A stretch of DNA of 64,000 nucleotides from an uncultured Agathobacter sp. (GTDB lineage Bacteria > Bacillota > Clostridia > Lachnospirales > Lachnospiraceae), in assembly GCA_945910395.1 (NCBI GenBank), contig CAMDYX010000002.1, positions 44,001 to 108,000 of the forward strand, read 5' to 3'. Positions 8,345 through 17,254 of the stretch are shown piece after piece. Each line of letters starts with the position of its first letter. Position 1 is the first letter of the stretch. The position numbers and the translations under genes are program-made. The notes under the pieces were generated by a model. It was given only the letters and a program-made list of their open reading frames with translations. It was not told where the DNA came from and ran no database searches.

Positions 8345-8940
8345 AAAAGCAAACAACAATCCTTTTACTTGGGCTTTTAGCTCTCTACGCAGTTTTTACC
8401 ATCATAAACGGCCGTCTGGAAAACCATACCGTAAACGATTCCTCCTATCAGAAGGTGGACCTATCCTCCTGCTCCTTAGTGGACCTCGACGATGACCGTG
8501 TTGCCCTGACCATTCCTTCCGAATATGTATATGGCGCCACTCCCTCGGATCTTGAAAAAACAGCAAATGAGCTTGGATATGAGTCCATTATCCTAAATCA
8601 GGACGGAAGCGCAACCTACACCATCACCAAGGAGCAGCATCAGACAATGTTAAAGGATCTTGCAAAAGGAATCAACGAAAAGCTTGCTGCAATTCCCGGT
8701 TCGGACAAATATGACGATATTTCTTCCATAGAAGCAAACGAGGATTTTACCCAGTATAAGGTTTATCTTTCCACCTCCACCGCCGAATTCAACGAATCCA
8801 TGTCCGTGATGCTATTCAAAATGTACGGCACCATGTATAATTGCTTTAACGGTGTCACGGATGAGACCATTGTAATCGAATATTACAATAAAAACGGCGA
8901 CCTGATTGCGTCCTATGATTCAACACCAATAGAAGAATAA
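8341..8940 (+). CDS. Unknown single-pass membrane protein coupled to pectinesterase
   Basis: A 199-residue protein I do not recognise. Residues 5-22 form one hydrophobic segment (signal anchor or uncleaved signal; no lipobox Cys). The rest is polar and acidic, with a mixed alpha/beta look and few cysteines, probably outside the cell. The ATG overlaps the pectinesterase stop by 4 bp, so the two are translationally coupled. Its last 28 bp overlap the 3' end of the convergent isomerase gene. The operon link suggests a role in pectin use or envelope sensing, but nothing in the sequence proves it. A comparable small membrane protein follows kdgK at 29993. Confidence 0.7.
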   Translation: MKKQTTILLLGLLALYAVFTIINGRLENHTVNDSSYQKVDLSSCSLVDLDDDRVALTIPSEYVYGATPSDLEKTANELGYESIILNQDGSATYTITKEQHQTMLKDLAKGINEKLAAIPGSDKYDDISSIEANEDFTQYKVYLSTSTAEFNESMSVMLFKMYGTMYNCFNGVTDETIVIEYYNKNGDLIASYDSTPIEE

Positions 8941-9761
8941 ATGTTTAAAATGTGGTCCTTGGAAAATACTGCGGTTTCCGGTGTGGTATTTTCCAGGGTT
9001 GCATGGATATAGGGCTTTCTGTTCTTGATGAAGGAAAGAATCTGTTCATAGTTCATCTCTCCTTTTCCGCATCCAACGGAAACCAGCTTTCCGTCCTCCA
9101 CAACAAAATCCTTCAAGTGAACCACTGCAATATCGTCCCCGAGAGCTTCGATGGTTTCTTTAAAAATTTCTTCCCGTTTTTCATAATTACTGATATCCAA
9201 AAGATTTACCGGATCGAAAATAATCTGAAGATTCGGTGAGCCAATCTCATCCAAAACCCTTCTTGCACGCTTTGAATTGCAGACAATATGCTTGTAAACC
9301 GGCTCAATTGCCATGATTACTCCCATTTTTTCTGCATATTCCACAACAGGACGAAGATTTCTGATAAAAATCTCAAGAGCCTCCTCGGAATGATTTCTCT
9401 CCTCAAAGGTATAGGCTTCGTTTACTGCGCCGGTTTCGGTTCCCACAACTCCCACATCCAGAAGAGATGCAAAACGGATATGTGCCATATAGCGTTTTGT
9501 AATCTTCTTCAAGCTCTCCGGATTTGGATTTGCCAGATTCAGATAGCAGCCTAACACAGCCACATCCAGTTCATTCTTTTCAAACAGATGCTTTAAGTAA
9601 AGTGCCAGGCCTGGTGTAAGGGCACCGTCATCCGTGGCATACTCACTGATTACTTTTCCCAGCGCCAGATGTCCGCAGGTAAATCCCTGTTCATGGGCAA
9701 TGGCAAGACGCTCCTCAAGGGGAGCCTTTTTGATATCATGTAAGCGAATTCCAATCTGCAT
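8913..9761 (-). CDS. Sugar phosphate isomerase/epimerase-like TIM barrel
   Basis: A 282-residue protein of the xylose-isomerase-like TIM-barrel (AP endonuclease 2) superfamily. Candidate metal ligands are the Glu in AIEPVYKH, the Asp in IIFDPVNLLD, the His in VVHLKDF, and a late Glu in HATLENTTPE. This fold covers sugar isomerases and epimerases; the exact substrate cannot be read. In this pectin locus a uronate or keto-uronate isomerisation is plausible. The ATG at 9761 follows GGAGAG. A core-less hairpin repeat lies just upstream (9791-9894). The 3' end overlaps the convergent membrane-protein gene by 28 bp. Confidence 0.82.
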   Translation of the reverse strand: MQIGIRLHDIKKAPLEERLAIAHEQGFTCGHLALGKVISEYATDDGALTPGLALYLKHLFEKNELDVAVLGCYLNLANPNPESLKKITKRYMAHIRFASLLDVGVVGTETGAVNEAYTFEERNHSEEALEIFIRNLRPVVEYAEKMGVIMAIEPVYKHIVCNSKRARRVLDEIGSPNLQIIFDPVNLLDISNYEKREEIFKETIEALGDDIAVVHLKDFVVEDGKLVSVGCGKGEMNYEQILSFIKNRKPYIHATLENTTPETAVFSKDHILNIYSSIGVES

Positions 9762-9790
9762 GTTCTCTCTCCAATCTAATGTATTTATTT

Positions 9791-9894
9791 AATCCCATTT
9801 CAAAATTGTGTTCCCGAATGAATTTGCGTATTTGAATCAGAACGTTTAAATAGCAAAGTTCATTCTCAGGAACACAATTCCAAAAAGGGATTTT
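9791..9894 (+). repeat. Short (core-less) copy of the hairpin element
   Basis: A ~104-bp copy with both outer arms (AATCCCATTT ... AAAGGGATTT, and TTGAATCAGAACGTTT) but without the ~80-bp inner core present in the long copies. It still folds on itself through GTGTTCC / GGAACAC. It sits between the isomerase and GH28 genes. Confidence 0.8.
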
Positions 9895-9953
9895 ATTTAT
9901 GAGCTTTATGAAATGAATTTTCATATGCTCAAATTTAGAAGAAAAATATTCTT

Positions 9954-11909
9954 CTATTTTAAAATTTCATCAACCTCTTCCAGTACTACCGCGTCGCCGT
10001 CCTGACCTTCTATGGAAACATTGTCAAGCACAATCTTTTTGATATTTCTTGCGAAAATTCCTTTTCTGGTGCAGGCATCCACGCCGTTTGACATTGCAGG
10101 CACATCGCACTTTGGATTGTCTGCATAGCCTACCTTGATATTGCGCATCACAATTTCATCGATCTTCTGTTCCGGAAGTCCCTCCAGATATGCCGCTGCA
10201 ACATGGCAGTTCTTAGCGTCAATATCTTCAAAGACCAACGTTTTTATGTATGGAGTGCGGTCATCTACCGGATACGCTTCTCTGCTCTGGACATACTCTG
10301 TCTTACCATCCGGGTCACAGAAATAAAAACTGTTTGCAACAAACGGGGTCATCACATGGTCCATGTCGATTCTTCGGAAAACAATCTGGTCTAAGACGGC
10401 ATCCTTTCCTCTTCCTCGTCTCGTCTTAATGCGAAGTCCTCTGTCAGTATGGGAAAATACACAGTCCTCTACGATAAGGCTCTTCACACCTCCCGCCATC
10501 TCACTTCCCACAGTCACGGCACCGTGTCCGTTCTCCATCAGGCAGTGCTGAATATGGATATCCTCGGACGGCTGCTTGCACTTCTTTCCCATATAAATTT
10601 TTCCGGATTTAACAGCAATGCAGTCGTCTCCCAAGGAGAACTTCACTCCTGCAATCTCTACCCGGCGGCAGGATTCCGGATCAAGTCCATCGGTATTCGG
10701 AGAATCGGATGGATTTTGCACATTGACATTATAAAATCCAAGATCATCACTAAAATACGGATGGATGGTCCAGCTCGGGCTATTCTTAAGTGTTACTCCC
10801 TGCAGTACTACATGGTTACAATGATTGATATAGAAAAGTCTTGGGCGGTATGCTCCATTCATCTGCTTCGGATTTTTCCACCAATCCTCCTTGGATGCAT
10901 TTCCATTTATGGTTCCTTCTCCATAGATGGTTACATTGCTAATCTCCACACCGGTAATGATGCCTGCATACATCGGGAGCGGATTGCCCTCCCAGGTTCC
11001 CAGATTATATTCATCACTTCCGTCGCTAAGCGGAATAGTTCCCTCAAAAATCGGAAACTGGGTGCGGTCTGTCATAGCGCGAAGCTCTGCATCCTTTTCA
11101 AGCTCGATGTTTGCGCCGCTCTTTAAGAAAAGACTGGTAATGGAATATACACCTTTTGGAATCAGCACTCTTCCATCCTTTGGACAGGATAAAATTGCAG
11201 CCTGAAGGAATTTTGTATCATCCTGCACACCGTCGCCCTTTGCACCATACTGCTTTACGTTCAGGGTAACGGATTCATGTCTGGTTGAAACAGAAATCCT
11301 TCCGCAGATATTCTTATCGGCATTTAGCACAACCACATCATAGCTGTGCTCCGGTTTTAAATCATAGATACTGCATACAACGGTTTTTGCATCCTGAGTC
11401 TTTACCCCATTTACATAAATCTCGTACCGGTCCGTGGTCTGGTACAATCCGGCTCCGCAGATCTTAAGAGCAGCACTTCTTGCCGTTACATGTAAAAGCT
11501 TAAGTGTCAGTTCCTCCGGTATTTCGGAAAAATCCTTCTTCTCCTTTTCCTCTCTGAAAAGACTCTCTACCTGCTCCTTCAGCAAAAAGCCCTTCTCAAT
11601 GGCTCTTTGGGCAAGCCTTACAAGACATTCCTTTTTGTCCGCTTCCTGCGAGCAGGTACAGGCGGCCAGCTCTTTGATCAGAAAAACCAGACGATCCTGC
11701 AGGGAACGATACAGCTCATATATCTGAAAATCCATAAAATCCAAAGTATCCGCAAGGGCTTCCATATAGTTAAGCTTCTCTTCTTTTGCAAGCTCCTCTG
11801 GATTTACCGAAAGAAGAGTCTGTGTAATTTCAATATAACAATCCTTTTTCCCTTCCTCCTTCTGTTTTTTCATTAACATTGGCATTGACTGATAATTCAT
11901 ATTTCCCAT
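9954..11909 (-). CDS. Polygalacturonase (GH28) with N-terminal helical and FN3-like domains
   Basis: A 651-residue GH28 enzyme that hydrolyses alpha-1,4-galacturonosyl bonds. Motifs: SPNTDG (Asp407), SLGDDC (Asp428, Asp429), GHG (His462) and RIKT (493-496). The beta-helix covers about 215-650, preceded by an FN3-like segment (about 135-212). Residues 1-130 form an extra charged helical region I cannot assign. There is no signal peptide, so it acts in the cytoplasm, probably on oligogalacturonides. ATG 11909 (MGNMNYQ) is chosen over an in-frame TTG at 11924 because GGAGG lies 8 bases before it. The MATE gene ends 15 bp upstream, so it is probably in an operon with that gene and the ankyrin-GH43 gene. 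Confidence 0.93.
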   Translation of the reverse strand: MGNMNYQSMPMLMKKQKEEGKKDCYIEITQTLLSVNPEELAKEEKLNYMEALADTLDFMDFQIYELYRSLQDRLVFLIKELAACTCSQEADKKECLVRLAQRAIEKGFLLKEQVESLFREEKEKKDFSEIPEELTLKLLHVTARSAALKICGAGLYQTTDRYEIYVNGVKTQDAKTVVCSIYDLKPEHSYDVVVLNADKNICGRISVSTRHESVTLNVKQYGAKGDGVQDDTKFLQAAILSCPKDGRVLIPKGVYSITSLFLKSGANIELEKDAELRAMTDRTQFPIFEGTIPLSDGSDEYNLGTWEGNPLPMYAGIITGVEISNVTIYGEGTINGNASKEDWWKNPKQMNGAYRPRLFYINHCNHVVLQGVTLKNSPSWTIHPYFSDDLGFYNVNVQNPSDSPNTDGLDPESCRRVEIAGVKFSLGDDCIAVKSGKIYMGKKCKQPSEDIHIQHCLMENGHGAVTVGSEMAGGVKSLIVEDCVFSHTDRGLRIKTRRGRGKDAVLDQIVFRRIDMDHVMTPFVANSFYFCDPDGKTEYVQSREAYPVDDRTPYIKTLVFEDIDAKNCHVAAAYLEGLPEQKIDEIVMRNIKVGYADNPKCDVPAMSNGVDACTRKGIFARNIKKIVLDNVSIEGQDGDAVVLEEVDEILK

Positions 11910-11924
11910 TGAATCTTCCTCCAA

Positions 11925-13286
11925 CTATTTCTTTTTTATTACTTCCTTTTTCCAAAAGCCAAACAAATACAAAATATACAGAACGACTGCAGCGATTCCG
12001 TTACTTATTACAACGGAAAACCATACGCTTCGCACTCCCAGCATCAGGAAATTCTCACAGATATACAGAGTTCCCAATCGAAAAATCCACAGTCTTGCTA
12101 TATCAATTCCCATATTCACAAGCGTATGACCGCTTCCTCTGAAAAGTCCGCTTGTTGCATCATGGACACCATTCGTAAAACACCAGAACGCCATGATACT
12201 GAGGAAATCAGCGGCGTAAGCAATCACCTGGGGGTCGCTGCTAAAAATGCTTACAATTGCTGTGGATACCGCCTGCATCGAAAGAATTCTTCCGCCGACA
12301 AACAAGAACACTACTGACATATTTCGTGCCATCTTGTATCCCTTTGCAGCCCGGTCGAATTGCTTTGCCCCACAATTCTGTCCCACAATTATGGATGTGG
12401 CTGCTCCGATTCCGTTTGACGGAAGAGAGATCAGCCCATTCACCTTATTACCGATTCCATAGGCTGCCATTGCCTGGGTCCCATAAGAAAAGACACTTTT
12501 ACTCATAAGCAGAAATCCCAACTGCATGGTACTTCCTCCTATTGCGCTTGGAAGTCCTACCACCAAGATATTTTTCAGCTTTTCTCTCTCAAACCGAAGC
12601 ATGGACAGCTCTAAATAAATTAAATTCTTCCTGTTATGCAGCATGACAAATGCAATCCCGGCGGGAATCGCTTTGGCAATTACTGTGGCAAGGGCCGCAC
12701 CGGAGACTCCCCAATGAAGCACCAGCATAAGAATCGGGTCAAGCAGCATGTTTATGAGGATTCCCATAAGATTAAGAAGCATTGGCCGAACCGTATCCCC
12801 GGTCGCCTGATGAATTGCCACATACATATTCACAATATACAAAAAAGGCATATCCATAATCACCAGCTGCAGATAGGTTTTGCTTTTTAGGAAGGTATCT
12901 CCCTCTGCCCCCAGCCACGATACAATATTCGGTGCAAACACTGCGCAAAGCACTCCACAGGTAACTGAGAAAATCATTGCACATGCAAAAATCTGATTTG
13001 CCATGGACTTGGCATCGTCGTCCTGCCTTGCACCCAAATACTGGGAAATCAAGACAGAGGCAGCTACTGTAAGTCCGGATCCAAAATTGATAATCATATT
13101 CTGCACCGGTGTAACCAGATTGATGGCTGCAAGCTCCGTAGTTCCCAGCTTTCCCAACCAGAAGGTATCGGTAAGGTTGTACATGGTTTGCAGAAAACTA
13201 TTGATCACAACCGGAATCGCCAGCATCAGGATAACCTTTACCATATTTCCGGATAAAATCTCTTCTCGATCTAAATTTTGTTTCAT
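11925..13286 (-). CDS. MATE family efflux transporter
   Basis: A 453-residue, 12-helix MATE transporter (DinF/NorM-like, MatE domains). It starts with the typical LSGNMVKVILMLAIP segment and repeats the fold after about residue 230. Members export cations, drugs or metabolites using ion gradients. It lies between two pectin hydrolase genes with gaps of only 4 and 15 bp, so it is cotranscribed. Substrate is unknown; export of a sugar-derived or plant compound met with pectin is a guess. The ribosome site AGGA is unusually close to ATG 13286. Confidence 0.9.
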   Translation of the reverse strand: MKQNLDREEILSGNMVKVILMLAIPVVINSFLQTMYNLTDTFWLGKLGTTELAAINLVTPVQNMIINFGSGLTVAASVLISQYLGARQDDDAKSMANQIFACAMIFSVTCGVLCAVFAPNIVSWLGAEGDTFLKSKTYLQLVIMDMPFLYIVNMYVAIHQATGDTVRPMLLNLMGILINMLLDPILMLVLHWGVSGAALATVIAKAIPAGIAFVMLHNRKNLIYLELSMLRFEREKLKNILVVGLPSAIGGSTMQLGFLLMSKSVFSYGTQAMAAYGIGNKVNGLISLPSNGIGAATSIIVGQNCGAKQFDRAAKGYKMARNMSVVFLFVGGRILSMQAVSTAIVSIFSSDPQVIAYAADFLSIMAFWCFTNGVHDATSGLFRGSGHTLVNMGIDIARLWIFRLGTLYICENFLMLGVRSVWFSVVISNGIAAVVLYILYLFGFWKKEVIKKK

Positions 13287-13290
13287 CTTC

Positions 13291-15192
13291 CTACTCTATG
13301 TATTCAAAATTATAAAAGTGTGCTGTCAGTGGTTTCTCTTTTGAATAGGCGTACATTCCAACCAGAGCCCCTGTAAAGCGTTTTCCCATGCGAATACCTT
13401 CATCACAGAGATAATACACATTGGAAAGCGTGCAGATCTTTGCCCGCAGATTTTCCTGCACCAGAAAAAAGCTTCGCTCTAGTCCAATTGTTTCTACGCA
13501 AAAAATCAAGTCTTCCTGCGTTTCAAGCCCATAGGATTTTAGTTCCTTCTCTATACAGATTTTTGTATCTGTTCCGATATGCTCAGCTACTTCTATGTTA
13601 TACCTGTCATCCTTTTTGCACAGACAGCATTTTACCCAGGTGTTCTCATCGTAATAGCAGCAGATTCCCACCTCTTGTCCATCATAAAGCTCCTGCCACT
13701 TTAAATGCGCGGATGCTGAAAAATTAAACGCGGTCTGCCTTCTTAGCAGCACATTTTGTGCTCTAACCGACCATAGCGGTTTTTGACTTGCCCTGATATA
13801 AAAACCGTCCTTTTCGATTCTTATGGCATCCAATGCGCTGGGCTCTCTTGGAGTCATCCATTCATATCGATTTATGCTTTCCGGTCCTCTGCAATCACCT
13901 GCTGCCTGAGTCGGAAGCTTTGGAGCAATCTGAAGCACACTTGGTCCCTTAAGATGATTTACCATCGGCCAGCCATCCTCTGTCCAGGTAATCGGATCAA
14001 TGGCAGTCTCTCTTCCCAGCATACTGTACTTCCCTTCGTATGCTCTTCCGCACAGATACACCATGTACCAGTCCCCGTTTTGTGTACATACCGGTTTTCC
14101 ATGGCCGCATCTTTGAATGGTGGCCTGTTCATCCATCTGCCGCATAATCGGATTGTAGGGGCAGGGTGTATAGTTTCCCATAAGCTCCCTGCTTCTTGCC
14201 ACCGTAATGCGATGTCCGGGTCCTGTGCCTCCCTCTGCAAGAAACAGATAATAGTAACCATCCTTTTTTAACAGATGGGGCCCCTCCGGGGCTCTCTTGT
14301 GATCCCCGTAATAGAGCAGCTTTGCTTCGGAGATTTTTCTCGTGCAATCTGAAGAAAGCTCAAAAATCCGTGCGCCACGGTTTAATAGCATATAGTGTCT
14401 TCCGTTCTCATGGAAGATAGATGGATCGATTCCGTCCTCCTCAATAATCGCAGGCTTGCTGTATGGTCCCTCCGGCTTTTTGGATGACACCACAATCTGC
14501 TTGCGATATACCGTCCCGGTATCATTCAGCCGGTAGGTTGCCGTTATGTAAAAGGTTCCATCATCATAAGAGATATCTGGTGCCCAATAGCCTCTTCCGC
14601 CTTCCAGCTCCGACAGCATGGACCACTGGGGATCTGTGATTGCATGCCCGATGATTTCCCAATGAATCAGATCTTTAGAGTGGGAAATCGGAATACAGGG
14701 AAAAAATATAAAAGAGGAATTGACCATATAGTAATCTTCCCCCACCCGCACAATCGACGGGTCCGGGAAGAAGCCTCTTCGGATCGGATTATGATACATC
14801 TTCTCATAGGGTGCGCCTACTACAGATTCGTAGTAGCTCAGAAGCTTACTGTCCTGTCGTTCCCAGGCAATCTGATAAGGGGTTATGAGGTTTTTGTCTC
14901 CGGCAAGGATATCCATTCCCACCTTTTCCACCAGATACCGGTTTGTCTCTAAGTTTCCGGACTCTGCTGCATAGTGCAGAATATTTCGATTCTGCGCATC
15001 TGTAAGATTCATGCTCGCTCTGGTGTATTCCACGATATATTTTACGAGGTCGGTATCTGACACCCTTGCTGCGTAAAGAGCCATCGGTTCGCCCGCATCT
15101 GTAAGCTCCTCAATGCGTGTCTGGTCCTTCTCATTGATTCTACGAAAGCCTTCTAAATCACTTTTTTCTATTACACCCTGTAAATCTGTCAT
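13291..15192 (-). CDS. Ankyrin-repeat / GH43 glycosidase fusion
   Basis: A 633-residue protein in three parts. Residues about 25-125 look like three ankyrin repeats (ILHYAAESGN, TPYQIAWERQ). Residues about 135-430 are a GH43 five-bladed propeller with Asp144 (FFPDPSIV), Asp256 (GIDPSIF) and Glu303 (APEGPHLL) as base, pKa modulator and acid. Residues about 440-633 look like the GH43 C-terminal beta-sandwich. GH43 enzymes are arabinofuranosidases or xylosidases; which one is unclear. No signal peptide is present. ATG 15192 follows AAAGGA at 7 bases and is preferred to ATG 15210. It is the first gene of the GH43-MATE-GH28 run. Confidence 0.9.
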   Translation of the reverse strand: MTDLQGVIEKSDLEGFRRINEKDQTRIEELTDAGEPMALYAARVSDTDLVKYIVEYTRASMNLTDAQNRNILHYAAESGNLETNRYLVEKVGMDILAGDKNLITPYQIAWERQDSKLLSYYESVVGAPYEKMYHNPIRRGFFPDPSIVRVGEDYYMVNSSFIFFPCIPISHSKDLIHWEIIGHAITDPQWSMLSELEGGRGYWAPDISYDDGTFYITATYRLNDTGTVYRKQIVVSSKKPEGPYSKPAIIEEDGIDPSIFHENGRHYMLLNRGARIFELSSDCTRKISEAKLLYYGDHKRAPEGPHLLKKDGYYYLFLAEGGTGPGHRITVARSRELMGNYTPCPYNPIMRQMDEQATIQRCGHGKPVCTQNGDWYMVYLCGRAYEGKYSMLGRETAIDPITWTEDGWPMVNHLKGPSVLQIAPKLPTQAAGDCRGPESINRYEWMTPREPSALDAIRIEKDGFYIRASQKPLWSVRAQNVLLRRQTAFNFSASAHLKWQELYDGQEVGICCYYDENTWVKCCLCKKDDRYNIEVAEHIGTDTKICIEKELKSYGLETQEDLIFCVETIGLERSFFLVQENLRAKICTLSNVYYLCDEGIRMGKRFTGALVGMYAYSKEKPLTAHFYNFEYIE

Positions 15193-15252
15193 TTCATTTT
15201 CCTTTATCATTCTTTCGCATCAAATTTATCTTCCTAAATGGAATCTGGTAAT

Positions 15253-16368
15253 CTATGAATCATACTCTCCGTATTCACAGCCCACGTTTTCGCAGATAAC
15301 CTCATCAATGAGCTTTTTGCCATGGTAGAGCTTGACCGTACCTTTTCCGTTACCGCCGTTCCAAAGTCGATTATGCAGCTTCTTTCCGTTGGGCGCTTCG
15401 TAATTAACAAGAAGCATATCCTTTTTCTCACAGGTAATATCCGTTACCATTCGATTTCGCCATGTTTTCTGTTCTACGTGCCAGATAATCTGCGTATCGG
15501 TTTCTTGGCAATCAAATTTAGTTCGTGTAAATGTCCAAAATTTTGAGAAGTTAAACTCGTAACACTTGCCTTCATACCAATAGGCAGATAATAGCTTTCG
15601 TTTGAGTGCGATAGGACCAATTTTCGGGCATCCGCCACCGATATCAAAAACACTATCCGTCAATTTCTTTCCTGTAATTTTGCTTGTCAAATTATTAGAT
15701 GAAAGCCACACCCAAGGCGATGTAAAATCCTTGCCCCAGTTTTTGTCGGAATAGCCGTAACAGGTTTCGGGAGAAACGATATATTTTTCGCCATTCCAAA
15801 TGACCTCGCCCGAATAGGCGGTTTTCATTCCTTCTGCATGCCAAAACATTTCAAATAGCTGCATTTTGCGGAATAGCCTTCCAGCGCCGTAGCCTACGTT
15901 GAAAGCAACCTTTTTATCAATTTTTAGATTCCACGACATTTCGCCGTTTTGGCACATCCATTCGGGGTGCTCCTCGGCATTCTCTATCTTAACATGCCCG
16001 CGCATTTCGTTTTCGGTGCAGTAGCAATCTTCTGCCTTAACCGAGAAGGGCACCTTAAAGGACACTCCAATATTGTTCCACCCAAAGAACCTATGTAGCT
16101 GTGCAGCATCTTCACCCCAAGTGCCTGCTTTTACCATCAAATAGGACGGCTTGACTTTGCTATTTTTGTTTTCTTCAAGCTGACCAAACACGGGTACATC
16201 ACCGCCACTTTGCGGATTGCAGAGGAAGTATTCGATGAAGAAGGACTTTTCCTTGCCCGTTTTTTCATTTATCGCAGTAAAGGAATGCCACCACCAATCG
16301 TAGCCGCGCTTCGCTTGACCATTGTATAATTGACACGCATCACGTGATATTTCGTGTTTGTTGAACAT
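15253..16368 (-). CDS. Tocopherol cyclase-like / DUF2804-like beta-barrel protein
   Basis: A 371-residue protein with the look of the tocopherol cyclase family: the block GYSDKNWGKDF, WVWLSSNNL and a GGGCP segment lie in a beta-rich, aromatic-rich sequence. In plants the family closes the chromanol ring; bacterial anaerobes make no tocopherol, so the role here is unknown. An alternative family match is DUF2804. There is no signal peptide or membrane segment. ATG 16368 follows AAGGGG at 9 bases. It lies just downstream of the first hairpin array, and its base composition resembles the accessory patch more than the pectin genes. Confidence 0.55.
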   Translation of the reverse strand: MFNKHEISRDACQLYNGQAKRGYDWWWHSFTAINEKTGKEKSFFIEYFLCNPQSGGDVPVFGQLEENKNSKVKPSYLMVKAGTWGEDAAQLHRFFGWNNIGVSFKVPFSVKAEDCYCTENEMRGHVKIENAEEHPEWMCQNGEMSWNLKIDKKVAFNVGYGAGRLFRKMQLFEMFWHAEGMKTAYSGEVIWNGEKYIVSPETCYGYSDKNWGKDFTSPWVWLSSNNLTSKITGKKLTDSVFDIGGGCPKIGPIALKRKLLSAYWYEGKCYEFNFSKFWTFTRTKFDCQETDTQIIWHVEQKTWRNRMVTDITCEKKDMLLVNYEAPNGKKLHNRLWNGGNGKGTVKLYHGKKLIDEVICENVGCEYGEYDS

Positions 16369-16410
16369 AGAATTATCCCCTTCTATCTATAGTGAAACTC
16401 TATAAAATCG

Positions 16411-16770
16411 TTATACGTAATTTCTGGCTTGGTTCATTCTCCGAAAAAAGAGGGTTACAGATAAGCACTTTGTTTTCTCCCTGCTTATATGTAAATTACA
16501 GCTCAAATGCATCGCAGGAGAGAGGGTAATTACAGATAAGCGGATTAATTTCTAGCCTCTTATATGTAATTTCAAGTAGAATAATGCTTTTCATGAGGTC
16601 AAGGTTACGTATAACTTCAAAAAATTCTGACTGTTTATATGTAAATGCAGGAAAAAACATCTTCTCAAAGGAACGATAGCTACAGATAAATTCATTAATT
16701 TCGCCTCTCTTATATGTAATCCCTTGATTTTTATCTTTACCGTTTGTACACGAAAGAGTATGAAAAATCG
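16411..16770 (+). repeat. Hairpin array, copy 1 (about 75-bp period)
   Basis: At least four imperfect palindromes of 40-41 bp repeat at 74-76-bp steps: 16455-16494, 16530-16570, 16604-16644 and 16680-16720. Arms are TTACAGATAAG / CTTATATGTAA (11 bp, about 1 mismatch), with a ~20-nt loop and a ~34-nt linker. A further half-site (TTATACGTAA) is at 16411. The block ends with GTTTGTACACGAAAGAGT (about 16742-16759), just after the Nudix stop. Arms, loops and linkers are homologous unit by unit with copy 2 at 19562. It contains no credible ORF. Confidence 0.85.
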
Positions 16771-16774
16771 TTTT

Positions 16775-17227
16775 TTACTTCAACACATCTATCCATTCAT
16801 TATTTTCTTGATAGAAAAAGTATTCACTTAAATTTTCATTTAAGAATACTTCAAGCATTTTATCCATTCCTTCTGCTAGATTTGTTTTTTTCATCTCGTC
16901 CAATTCAATCCAATGGACATCTCCCTCATCCGACGAAGATAATTCGCCCTCATATTTGTTGGTTTTGTAGAATAGTACCATGTATCTTGAACCGTCTTCA
17001 TTTGACCAATCTTTTATTCCACACAATCTAGGAGAAGAAATTTTTAATCCAGTTTCCTCTAGCACTTCACGAATTACCGCATCCGTAAAAGACTCTCCTT
17101 TTTCAACATGACCTCCAGGGAATGTGATTCCACAGTAATCATCATCATTTTTTTCTTGTACTAAAACCTTGGTGCCATTATATATCATACACATATTTGT
17201 TATAGTTACGATTTCAGTTCTTGCCAT
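16775..17227 (-). CDS. Nudix hydrolase
   Basis: A 150-residue Nudix enzyme. The Nudix box is complete (GGHVEKGESF then REVLEETGL, about residues 37-60), so it can hydrolyse a nucleoside diphosphate linked to X; MutT-like 8-oxo-dGTP cleavage is the usual guess. ATG 17227 (MARTEIV) follows GCGGAGG; an in-frame TTG further up overlaps that site. It is the last gene of the small-enzyme run before hairpin array copy 1, and its leader resembles those of the other small genes here. Confidence 0.88.
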   Translation of the reverse strand: MARTEIVTITNMCMIYNGTKVLVQEKNDDDYCGITFPGGHVEKGESFTDAVIREVLEETGLKISSPRLCGIKDWSNEDGSRYMVLFYKTNKYEGELSSSDEGDVHWIELDEMKKTNLAEGMDKMLEVFLNENLSEYFFYQENNEWIDVLK

Positions 17228-17254
17228 TGTCTGCCTCCGCAAATTTTGATTTGT

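Noticed and set aside
10449..11126. A 225-codon open frame on the plus strand inside the GH28 gene
   Set aside because: It is antisense to a clear GH28 enzyme with all catalytic motifs, has no family likeness and no ribosome site.
16411..16770. CRISPR array
   Set aside because: The period (~75 bp) is regular, but units are imperfect palindromes that differ from each other, linkers are homologous between the two copies rather than unique, and no cas gene is near.
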